DNA from: Otatea glauca
Taxonomy: Eukaryota; Streptophyta; Magnoliopsida; Poales; Poaceae
Reading direction: 5' to 3'
NCBI GenBank assembly: GCA_036346275.1
Contig: CM070711.1
Coordinates: 49,229,435 to 49,293,434, forward strand
Length of the DNA stretch: 64,000 nt
Shown here: in pieces, positions 33,301 through 42,719 of the stretch
Layout: each line of letters opens with the position of its first letter
How positions within the stretch are numbered: position 1 is the stretch's first letter
Translations under genes and position numbers: made by a program
The notes under the pieces: model-generated
Seen by the model: the letters and a program-made list of their open reading frames with translations, nothing else
The model's database searches: none
What the model was told of the DNA's origin: nothing

Positions 33301-36258
33301 TTGTTAAGTTTAGCTTCGAGAGCCGACAGCGCAGCAACAGCCTATGCAATGATCTCTTCCACGTCCTTGAGAATCTTGTTTTCTTCTTCTTCTGAGCTAG
33401 GGAAGGGAATGATCTTGGCCGATTGTTTTTTGACCGATGCTATGGCCATGCCCATACCAAATTTTTGGTTCTTCAAAGCCGATGCTGCTGCGCCATATGT
33501 TCTTGCGCTTCAGTCAGGAAGGCATTAACTTTGGCCAACTCTTCTTTTAGGGATTTCTTGGTAGATTCAAGCTTGAGCGCCATCTCCTTGGTGGCCTTAA
33601 GATCTTTGGATTCTTCATCGTATTTGGCCTTAAGAGCTTTGGTGTCGGCTACAAGCTTGTCGAGTAGCTTCTGATCCTCCCACTGTGCTGTCCGCTGAGC
33701 TATTCTTTCCTTTGTTGCCTCCACCACATCTTTCTTTGCATTGAGGTGGCATACCTCTAGCAAAGCGGCCATTGCCTCCTCTGGCAGATCGGCTTGCACT
33801 GCCGCCATGGCGTCCATTAGGCATTCTCATGTAGGTTGGCTGACGGGGTGAAGGGAAGCTTGAAAAAGTTGTTCAATTTTTCTGCCATACCTGGGGCCAA
33901 AATAAGTTTACCTGATGCATCCTTTGAAATGGCCAGAATCTTATGGATCTCCTCAGGAAAGCTATCCACACCCAAGTCAACTTCGTCCTTAATATCGAAC
34001 CAATCGAATCCAAGCACATTGCTCACATACTCGATCAGCTTAGCACTTGCCTTAGCAACAGCAGGAGCGGCAATGGTGATTGGTGTGGCTTTAGGAATTG
34101 TAGCTGTTGACGTCGGCTGTGATGGAGGAGGAGGGAAGTCTGCTTCAGCCGGTAGATTGACCATGACATCGGCTTGTGAATGCCGGTGGAGAGAGAGTAG
34201 GCTGTAGGAAATATCAAAAGTCTTGTTAGCCGATTCAATGGAAATTGTGTTGCAAATCATTATAAAGAATATCTTACCTGGTCGGTGCCTGAGACGTGTG
34301 GGGAGCTTTTTCCTGATTGCTCTTGGGGCTTCTGACCCCTGCTGGCTATGACCTTCTTATTCACTCAGCTATGTTTCTTCTTTGCTGAATAATAGGCTAA
34401 AGTAGGTAGTCGATGAATATGGTATAAATATGAGATAAGACTTATGCCTTGAGACTTACTAGGTTGTTGCTTCTCCAAATTGGACAAGAAGCGGGATTGA
34501 GCTCCCAGGGTACCCGATGAATAGCCAGTAAGTGCTGATCAGACAGTTGTTTTTTTGGTAGGGCGGTCAGCATTTGATGACTCACTCACGGGCCTCTTCC
34601 CTACCGACTTGGCCTGTGAAATATGAGAAATGACCGATTAGTAAAGTTCAAGTTTATTCAAGTTTTTTAAGGAAAAAGGGCCTACGTTAGCCGATACTTC
34701 GCCATTAATATCTATAAGGCTTGTGTTAGTATAGCCTCGTATATTAATATCACTGCTGGAACTCGAGATATTGCTAGCATTGGTCATTTCTGTCGGCTCA
34801 TCACGAAGATTCGAGAAGAATTTGGTAGCCGATGTAGTTCTTTCTTCAGAATACAAGGCTGCAGAGATAGCCGACCACCAAATAGAGAAACTCCCTACCC
34901 TTCGAGTATGGAGATAAAAGTGCGGCAAGGTCTGAAGCTGAAGGTTGTCGGCTAGATGAAGAATGATGATGGTTCCGAAAACGCTGCGGATGTGTTTCCT
35001 TGGTTGAAGCAGATCAAACAACTGAAAAATTGGGGGACTTGCCCAAATTCGAGTTGCCTAGCATACATCGACGGGTGATAGAATTCATAAGACGGCTAGA
35101 AGATGCGATTCCTAGTGTTGAAGCCGACAGACACCACGCTTGGGGAAAGAAAGATTTTGTACAAGTTGAGTGTGCCTTCAAGCATGCTATTACTGTAAGA
35201 CAACAGGTGAAGAAATGATGGACATGGGTACACTTCCTTGTAACGGAAGAAGTCACGTTGGCTAAAATCTTCACTGTCCAATTGAAGAAAAAAGGCAAGA
35301 TACTTTCTTGAGCTAATAGGAGTTATCCTTTCTTCATTGCCAATACAAAGGATAAATCTTTTCCTAAAAAATTGGCTATTTCTGTACTCGTCGTCTTGGC
35401 CTTTTGGGGTTTCTTCTAAGGGAAAGGAGTCATTTGAAAAGAGTCAATCTTGAATGATCGGCTAAAAAGGCAATAAAGCCAGGTTTGAATAAACCAAAGG
35501 GGACCGCCTACATTCCCAACCGTATGTGACCCCATTCCTATGAAGAGCCTACTGCGTATGATGTGCATCATCTGGTATATAGCCCCAAAGAATATTTTGC
35601 CTAATGATAGCCGATGGCCTTCTACTAATTTTTTGGTCAACACTTGATAGACTTGGGTCAGTCCAAGAGAAGCTCCACAAAAGATAAATCGGTCAAGCTA
35701 TAGATTGAGGAAAGCGATATGTTCTTTGTCTGATACTGAGCCGGTACCTTTGTTATTCTCGATGTACTTGCTCCATCATTCCTCCTTGGTACGAATTAGC
35801 TTATGTTGAGGCTTGGCACTAAAGACCGATATTTGCTCTCCATCCGGCCTCAGACAACAGAGTTGAGCTACATCTAAAAGAGTGGGGCCGATAGGGCCTG
35901 TTCTAAATAGAAAGGCATTGAAGGTATCTGACTAGAAGTAACAGGCCGTGGCCACTAAGGGCTCGTTGGCCTCTGGATTGGCTATGGATAAGGGGAGACA
36001 CTCTGCTATTCCCATCCACTCCCATTCAACCATTTTTTGTGTCGCTAGCTTATTGCACCTGTCCCTCCAACCCTTTAGCGTTGTCAGCCAAGCTCTAAAA
36101 CTCTTACTCCATCACTCTATATTATACTGGGAAGCCGATAGGGGAAGATGAGGGATTTCTTGTTCAATAATGACCGATGGGTCAGAATTACCTAATGGTC
36201 CTAAGTAATACTGATCATCGTTGTCGGCTATGGGGATGAGTACCTGACTGGGATCCAT
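33301..36258 (-). pseudogene. Antisense plant-mobile-domain gene in the 3' region of gypsy 1
   Basis: The minus-strand frame begins ATG at 36258 (MDPSQVLIPIADND). It proceeds with interspersed stops through FRTGPIGPTLLDVAQLCCLR (about 35925-35870) and LGKIFFGAIYQMMHIIRSR, then GPLWFIQTWLYCLF (about 35600-35470). These are PMD-type motifs: 'PTLLDVA..cGL' and 'GPLWLLQLWL'. The 3' part (33473-33817) encodes an Ala/Glu/Lys-rich coiled coil, and 33817-34260 a Pro/Ala-rich region. Antisense extra genes after pol are known in Tat-type elements. Stops at several points indicate a pseudogene. Confidence 0.72.
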
Positions 36259-36502
36259 TGAAGTGATCTGATGAGGTTGTGCAAGCTAACAAAGGTTGCT
36301 AAGCAGGAGCTTGGAGTATGGAAGACGAAGATGAAGTCGATAGCCAAGGGTCCGAGAGCTTGAGCACATGAAAATGACGGGTGAATGAACCTCATATTTA
36401 TAGGGGCAAAATGAACAGTAAAAGGCGGGAAGATTTCCCAAAGTGGTGGTTGCGGTTAAGGTAAAAACGATGTGTTTTAAAGATTGTAGCTCAATAAGGT
36501 TA

Positions 36503-36947
36503 TGCTAAAGATAGGATTATGACCAATATTGATTTAAAGATGGAATTTTATCTCTACAGAGGCCGATACGGATTGCAGTTGGTAACGCATTAGAGAAGGA
36601 TACGATCGTTCGATACACTATAAAAGAGGTTCAAGGGTGAGCAAAAGAAACAAGTCAACCAATCAAATAACTCGCATCTACTTTTTATTTACTTTCCTGT
36701 CAACTAAGAGTAGCTTTGTAATTTAGAGTCTCCCTTGTAATCCGATTTTGATCAATAAAGTTGCACATCGTCGATTGTTGGTCATCCTCGATTACGTCAA
36801 TCAGGTTTGATTTTTTCTCTAATCTTGTTGTGCATCACCTTTTTCGAGAAAATATGCCTTTATCAATAATCTAATCAACCGTAACAAGCGTTTAGACTTA
36901 TCATTATCCTTGATTTAATCGGCTTTGCATTCCTGTTTAAATCTGGC
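36503..36947 (+). repeat. 3' LTR of gypsy 1, truncated
   Basis: Matches the 5' LTR from 'gctaaagataggattatg' through 'tgatttaatcggcttt'. Similarity stops at about 36947, where copia pol sequence starts. About 150 bp of LTR and any target duplication are missing. Confidence 0.85.
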
Positions 36948-37860
36948 TGAGTGTGCACTAAGTAGCGCAAACTCCCCATGATGCTTCTGTAGAGCATGGC
37001 GTCGGCGGGAGGATTAGTGCTTGATTTACTCATCTTGAGCCTTGCCTCCATTGGCACGTGAACTGGATTACATCTTTCCATGCCGGCCTTCTCCAAAATC
37101 TTTTGCGCATACGCTATTTGGTTGAGGGTGATGCCGTTAACATCCTGGTGCACCTCGATGCCAAGGTAATAACTGAGGTCACTCATTTTGAAGAGCTGTT
37201 TCATCTCGCCCTTGAATTTATCGATATCTGGCTAGTGCATGCCTGTGATGATGAGATCGTCGACATACACCCACAAGCAGGTGTGAAGCTTTAGTGCCGC
37301 GCATGTACACTGCGTGCTCGAAGTCGCTTCAGTGAAACCCAAGTGATAATAAGCTACTGTCCAACTTGGTGTTCCACACGCGCGGCGCTTGCCAAAGGCC
37401 ATACAATGCCCTTCCGGAGCTTCAGTACTTGGTTCTCATGGCCGTCAATGACAAACCCAGGTGGCTGAACAACATTGACATCCTCCTCGAGATCGCCATT
37501 CAGGAAAGTCGACTTGACATCCATGTGGTGCTGCTGCCAACCATGATGCGCTGCGAGTGTGATCAACAGGCGCACCGACTCCAGACGTGTCACTGGCGTG
37601 AACACTTTGTTGAAACCCACGCCAGGGCGTTGCACGTATCCCTTGGAGATCAGACACGCCAGGTGCTTGATCACAGCAGCACACGAGTCTTTCTTCAACT
37701 TGTAGACCCACTTGAGTTCAATGGGACGATGGCCTGCAAGTAAATCAGTGAGTTGCCACATACCGTTTTCTTTGATGGACTCCATCTTGTCAAGCATTGC
37801 GTGATGCCAGCACTGGTGCGGCTCCGCCTCTGAGAAGTTCATGGGCTCCTCTCCCGCCAT
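36948..37860 (-). pseudogene. Copia A reverse transcriptase (RVT_2), truncated
   Basis: It begins with EEPMNFSEAEPHQCW, then NGMWQLTDLLAGHRPIELKW, GVGFNKVFTPVTRLESVRLL and HHMDVKSTFLNGDLEEDVNV, the classic copia RT series. A frameshift follows. It then resumes with LSYYLGIEVHQDVNGITLNQ, AYAQKILEKAGM and MGSLRYLVHTQPDL, where the element is cut. Confidence 0.88.
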
Positions 37861-38036
37861 GAGATACAGCTCCTCAGCGTCGAGCTCATGTACCTCGGTA
37901 GTGTTGAGGATGTTCTGGATGGTCTAGTAGCGTCGTGGACCGTCATCGCTGTTAGAACGAGGCATGGTCGCTGTCAGTGGCGAGACGAACTCCACAGTCC
38001 CTCCTGACGTGCCCGGTGCTGGTGACGAGGGTTCTA

Positions 38037-39046
38037 CTACGGATGATGGGGACACAGTGAACTTACTGGGGTGGACGCGGTGGTCGGGTCGACACGCTCC
38101 ACATCTGTGGGGATGGTTGTGTACTTGACGGAGAAGGTGTCGCCACCGTCGTTGTTTGCCACCACGTCCCAGTCCCACATGGCTTCCTTGTCGAAGATTA
38201 CGTCACGTGTAACATGTATGCGCTTAGCAGCTGGATCGTAGACCCTGTACACTTTGGATCCCTCTTCATTGACAATGAACAGCATTGGCTTGCTGCAGTC
38301 GTCGAGTTTCTTCAGGTTGGGCTTGACAATCTTGACGTGCACCACAGACCCAAAGACACGCAGGAAGTGCACATTCGGCTTCTTGCCATTCCACACCTCT
38401 AAGGTGTCTTGCCGTCAAGACTGCGTGTGGGCGATTGATTGAGAAGGAAGACCACCACGGTGACTGCCTCATCCTAAAAGATCAATAGCACGTTCATGGC
38501 TTTCAACATACTTTGCACCATTGCCACCACCGTTTGGTTGCGGCGCTCCATGATGCCGTTTTGCTGCGGAGAGTACGGCGCCTTGAGCTGTCGCCTGAGG
38601 CCGCGATCAGCACAGTATGCTACGAACTCTGTGGAGGTGAACTCTCCACCTTTATCTGTTTGGAGTGCGTGCAGCTTGCGCCTAGTGTTGACCTAAGCGC
38701 TTGCCTAGAAACGTCGGATGGCCGTCGGTGCCTCATCCTTTGTGGCGAGGAGGATCAGCCACATGTAGCGACTACAATCATCGATGAGTAGCAAGAAGTA
38801 GCATTTGTAGCCCGGTGTCAGTGGTGAGATCGGGGCGCACAGGTCGCCGAGGATGAGATCGAGCAACTTGTTAGTGCGATACTTGGCCTCCTTCGAGAAT
38901 GGGACTCGACGTTGCTTCCTAGCCAAGCATCCATCACACAATTGATCCACCTGATCAATGTGCAGCAAACCTCGCACCATGCCTCGTGATGCGAACTTGC
39001 GTAGTGAGTGGAAGTTGAGATGCCGTACCGGGCATGCCAGCGCCAT
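38037..39046 (-). pseudogene. Copia A integrase with gag-pre-integrase domain
   Basis: The zinc-binding HHCC region reads HLNFHSLRKFA and CDGCLARKQRRVPF. The core begins DLILGDLCAPISPLTPG and YFLLLIDDCSRYMWL (catalytic D), then breaks. The downstream part at 38037-38396 (VHFLRVFGSVVHVK, KPMLFIVNEEGSKVYRVYDP) is the usual stretch between integrase and RT. Frame breaks occur near 38470-38700. Confidence 0.86.
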
Positions 39047-39175
39047 GCCTCATCGCCGCGCTAGGCAGATAGGCATATAGGCTGCGCGAGGTCAAGGTTA
39101 AGCACATAAAGCCGCCTCGCATTGCGCTTTACCTCAGCGAGCAGTTAATGACGACGATCTCGGATGCACATGTAG

Positions 39176-39370
39176 TCACTTGAGAATGATGATGTGGCTG
39201 TGGAGGTGGGGAATAAAGTAGACACCTGTTAGCCCATAGTGTTCACCACTGTGGCATGTGAACAACATCGTGTCGCTATCGCAGATGTCGACCACCGAGC
39301 CATCATCGAAACAGACAGTGCCCTTTACACCATCATGGAGCTCAGCAAACACAGTCTTGTCACCGGTCAT
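39176..39370 (-). pseudogene. Copia A protease region
   Basis: HMTGDKTVFAELHDGVKG, then CFDDGSVVDI and a spacer, correspond to the stretch just after the active-site D[ST]G of copia proteases. The active-site codons lie upstream in a disrupted part, so the domain is partial. Confidence 0.7.
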
Positions 39371-39544
39371 GTGGTTACTTGCCCTGGTATCAAGATACTA
39401 GGTGCAGTCGTGGTGATCGTCCTCGCGCCCAAGGTAGACATGGGCATGCTTCTCATGGAGGTGAACCTCGCCAATGGCATGCACATGTTCCTTTGTCATA
39501 GTGTCTACATGCACCATGAGCAGCATTGGTGCAGCATCGTTGGC

Positions 39545-40510
39545 CTATGTCAAGTGCGACTCCTCGCCCTTCTTCTTGCGGCAAAACCTGGCCCAATGGC
39601 CCAGCTTGCCACAATAGCGGCACTTGACCTTCGAGACGTCGCGACCGCCACCCTGAGATTGCTTGTCGCGAAAGGCATTGTCTTTACCATGGCCTCGTCC
39701 GTCATTTCGACGTTGGTTGCCATTCCCGCTACCGTTGCCGCTGTTGGACGAGCCGTCCTGCTCGCGCTTGCGCATGCGCGTGAGCCACTCTTCTTCGAAT
39801 AGCAGCAAATGCCAGCCTGTGCTGCCATCGGCGTTGAGTCCAAAATGTTTCTCAGTCGCCTTTAGTCATCTAGTCGGCTCCTTAACAGAGAGGGTAGAGA
39901 GATCGATCAGCGTCTCGATGGAGAGTACCACCTGAGTGTATCTAGGGGGAACAATGTGGAAAAATTTCTGCACACCCTACTCCTCCGAAATCGTTTCATC
40001 AAGGATGGAGAGGCTGTTCGTCATGCTAGTCAAGCGCATGGCAAAATCATCGACGGTCTCGCCATCGTTGAAACTAATCCCCTCGAACTCTTTGCGGAGT
40101 GATTGTGCCTTGGCTTTGCGCTCCCGCTCGACGCCGAGGCGAATCATCTTTATTGAGTCCCAGGCTTCCTTCACCGTCTTCTTGATAGCAAGGGTTGCTA
40201 GCATCTCCGTCGGCACGGCGCGGAGGACGGCCTCAAGCGCCATGCGATCTTCCCGGTAATCAACTTCGTTGGTGATGTCAGCACCGGTCTCAACCACCGT
40301 CCACAGGCCTCTCGTTTGTAGGATGACCCTCATGAGCAGGGCCTAATCACCGTAGTTTGTCCTTGTCAACGTGGGGTAGACGGTTGATCCTCCAACCTCC
40401 TTCACCACCCGCGGTACCACCAGTTCACAACCTGCGCCGTTGTTGCCATGGATCCTGGGACGCGGTGGTGACTCGGACTTGCGAGGAGATGCAGACCCAT
40501 CTTGCGACAT
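39545..40510 (-). pseudogene. Copia A gag with CCHC zinc knuckle, three in-frame stops
   Basis: The start is placed at ATG 40510 (MSQDGSASPRKSESPP), shortly after the primer site. The frame stays constant to 39545 but is crossed by three stops: after NYGD (40343-40345, TAG), after ISEE (39977-39979, TAG) and after EPTR (TGA near 39864). The UBN2-type body shows AIKKTVKEAWDSIKMIRLGV and FEGISFNDGETVDDFAMRL, and the knuckle reads CRYCGKLGHWARFC. There are no frameshifts, which suggests decay mainly by point mutation. Confidence 0.88.
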
Positions 40511-40535
40511 TGTTGACACAGGCAGGAGAGCGAAA

Positions 40536-40550
40536 AGCTCTGATACCAAT
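40536..40550 (-). promoter_or_regulatory. Primer binding site of copia A
   Basis: Minus-strand 'attggtatcagagc' directly follows the LTR end 'ctgtca'. It complements the 3' end of initiator tRNA-Met, the usual primer of plant copia elements. Confidence 0.85.
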
Positions 40551-40895
40551 TGACAGATTTCAACTGGAACAAACACAGGCGATCACAATGTAGTTTCACG
40601 GAGGACCCACGCTAGCACCTCTGCCTGAGATGGGAACGAATGCTTGCAAGGAAGAAGCTCTTTTGTGGTGCTTAAAAAAACTGCATGCACCTTTTCTGTT
40701 TTCCCATGTATATATAAACGTCAAAAGATACTCCTGATTACATGAAACCAATCAAAACATATCCAACTTACCTAACCTGGAAAGATCTCATGGATGCATA
40801 TGGAAACTACTACTAACCGAAAACAATAGATAAAGGGAACCAAAGCAAAAGGATTATCCAACAAAAGGAAACCAAAGCAACAGGATTATCCAACA
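40551..40895 (-). repeat. 5' LTR of copia A, 345 bp
   Basis: Minus strand: starts TGTTGGATAATCC at 40895 and ends CTGTCA at 40551, next to the primer site. It contains a TATA-like 'tatatataaacg' tract on the + strand complement near 40710. 'ggattatccaaca' is partly repeated at 40851-40866. Confidence 0.82.
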
Positions 40896-41820
40896 CCCCC
40901 GTGGTCGGCTGAGCTCAGGAGCCGGGCCTTCTGCACTTCTTGAGCGCAGTAGAAAAGAGGTATCGTCTGTTGCGTCTTCCACGATTGAAAAATAAGCTAT
41001 ATTTATAAATATATACGTAGATAGGGAGCTAGATTAAAAAAACAAATAAAAGAGTAAATAAGCTATGATTTCTGAGCTGTGAACACCGTACCCTTAGTTC
41101 CAAAGTCAAGAAGAAAATCCGAATCTCTCTCTGCACGTACAGTTGCTTGGAGCAAAGCGCGCAGACAAATGGGACGTCATCACATGGGAAAATCCGCGGG
41201 ACAACCGGACAATTTGCTTTCGGGCTGAGGCCTGTCTTCAACATATAGACGTGCAGTTTAATATAGGGATTTTTGGACATTTCCCATTCTAAAGAGTGGC
41301 TGGCGTTCTATGATTTGCCGTCCTTTAGTGTAATTGTTTTCATGCCATTCAAAAGACATGCTAATCCAATATTTGCCACTTTCACCATTTTATACTAACT
41401 AGCCAAATTTTCTGTGTAATTAGCGGCTAGCTATTACAATATACCTTTGAAAATAATATTTTATTTGTTATCCAACTCCAATACTTATATATGACTGAAA
41501 ATTATTTGGACTAATTGTGTGTTGTCCCACGTGTTCCCTGCACCCTTTATTTATAGTATCAGGACTTACAATCCGACTCTAACACGATTCGCACACACCA
41601 CAACATGCAAACAACTTAGACTCTTATCTAACTGTACAAAAACCCCTCAAGATATGCATAAGATAACAATCATGACTATCTTGTTACATATTACAATACA
41701 ATTACTAGAATTTAACACTTACTAAACCTACCATCGACTACGTAGTAAATACTATCACGAAGAACAAAAGTTGTCCCAATTTCAACACCAATACTACCAA
41801 CGATGACACAAAATCCATCT
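40896..41820. other. Intergenic, no feature recognised
   Basis: Sequence between copia A and CACTA 2. The short frames on both strands (for example minus 41029-41280) have no recognisable motif. No element ends seen apart from its two neighbours. Confidence 0.5.
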
Positions 41821-41836
41821 CCATACTACTGCACAA

Positions 41837-42195
41837 AAGTTCATCACAGATGGTTCATAAACCTCATTACAGACAGTTTTGTGAATCGTCTGTAACAAAC
41901 TATCAGTGATGAGAATGGCTCATCACAGACGGTTCGCTAATCGTCAGTGAAAATTGTCATCACAGACGGTTCTAAACAAGAACCGTCTGTGATGTAAGCC
42001 TCATCATAGATTGTTCCACTTTAGAACCGTCTATGATGAAACAAACATCACAGACGGTTTCAAAGTAGAACCATCTGTGATGAGACTTTCATCATAGACG
42101 GTTTTAAAGTATAACCGTCGGTTTCTGTTTAGAATCGTCTATAATGTAGGTGACTTCACAGATAGTTCTTGTTTAGAACCGTCTGTGACCTTGCA
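41837..42195. repeat. Left subterminal repeat array of CACTA 2
   Basis: About ten alternating copies of 'catcacagacggttct' and 'agaaccgtctgtgatg'. The consensus is shared with the right array (53750-53930) and with the small internal block at 49088-49180. Confidence 0.88.
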
Positions 42196-42719
42196 TTTCC
42201 AATGTTTACACTTTTCTATTTATTGGCTAGCCTTAAGAAATGCTAGCCATGCCCTCTAAAACAAAACAGATTACAGAGCATTACAAGTATATTATTATGA
42301 CATACATTTTAGAGATGAACTTAGATCACATATTACAACGTACAACACATCCATTTCAGAAATCAACTCAGATCACACATTACAACGTACAACGCATCTA
42401 TTTCAAAAATCAACTTAGATATATTAACCAATTGAATTCATAACTACAACTCACAAATTCACAACACAAGGTTCACAAATTAATCTAAGTGTAATTAAAA
42501 AAATTCACAACTCATCATGTGAGGCTGAGTGGCATTTGCTTGTTGGATTTAGGACCTCACGCAGCAAGAAGGCACAGAGTTATCCTTGAATTCTTAGCAG
42601 GTCAGCCTGTTCTAACGCAGATTTAGCACATTTTCAAGCCTGCTGATGTGAAGAGTAAAATTTTTCATGTATATAAATTGATAAGTGAAAATAATCATTG
42701 CAAGATTGACAAACCTCTA
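42196..42719. other. CACTA 2 interior, 3' of gene 2, non-coding
   Basis: AT-rich, with a loose repeat of 'cacattacaacgtacaac' at about 42328 and 42376. No coding motif. It is probably the 3' untranslated region of gene 2. Confidence 0.5.

Larger units (their letters stand above)
20969..36947 (+). mobile_element. Ty3/gypsy retrotransposon 1 (Tat-like), nested and 3'-truncated
   Basis: Two direct LTR copies (20969-21568 and 36503-36947) share long stretches such as 'aaagataggattatgacc' and 'cgttcgatacactataaaag'. Between them, in order on the + strand, are gag, protease, reverse transcriptase, RNase H and integrase. An antisense gene then occupies the last 3 kb before the 3' LTR. The DGG protease motif, the extra region after integrase and the antisense gene fit the Tat group. 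The element is split by a solo LTR at 23147-27700, and its 3' LTR ends abruptly in a copia element. Stops and frameshifts are frequent throughout pol. Confidence 0.88.
36948..40895 (-). mobile_element. Ty1/copia retrotransposon A, 3'-truncated
   Basis: A minus-strand element with 5' LTR (40551-40895), primer site, gag with CCHC knuckle, protease, integrase and reverse transcriptase in the copia order. It ends at 36948 inside the RT/RNase H region, directly joined to the truncated gypsy LTR. RNase H and the 3' LTR are missing. Confidence 0.9.

Noticed and set aside
33836..34207. + strand frame opposite the antisense PMD gene
   Set aside because: Shadow of the minus-strand coding region; it has no gypsy domain and lies after integrase.
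39239..39802. 187-codon + strand open frame
   Set aside because: Antisense shadow of copia A gag and protease, whose minus-strand motifs (CCHC knuckle, MTGDKTVF) are clear.
41029..41280. 83-codon minus-strand frame between copia A and CACTA 2
   Set aside because: No motif, no neighbouring exon pattern, and length within chance expectation.
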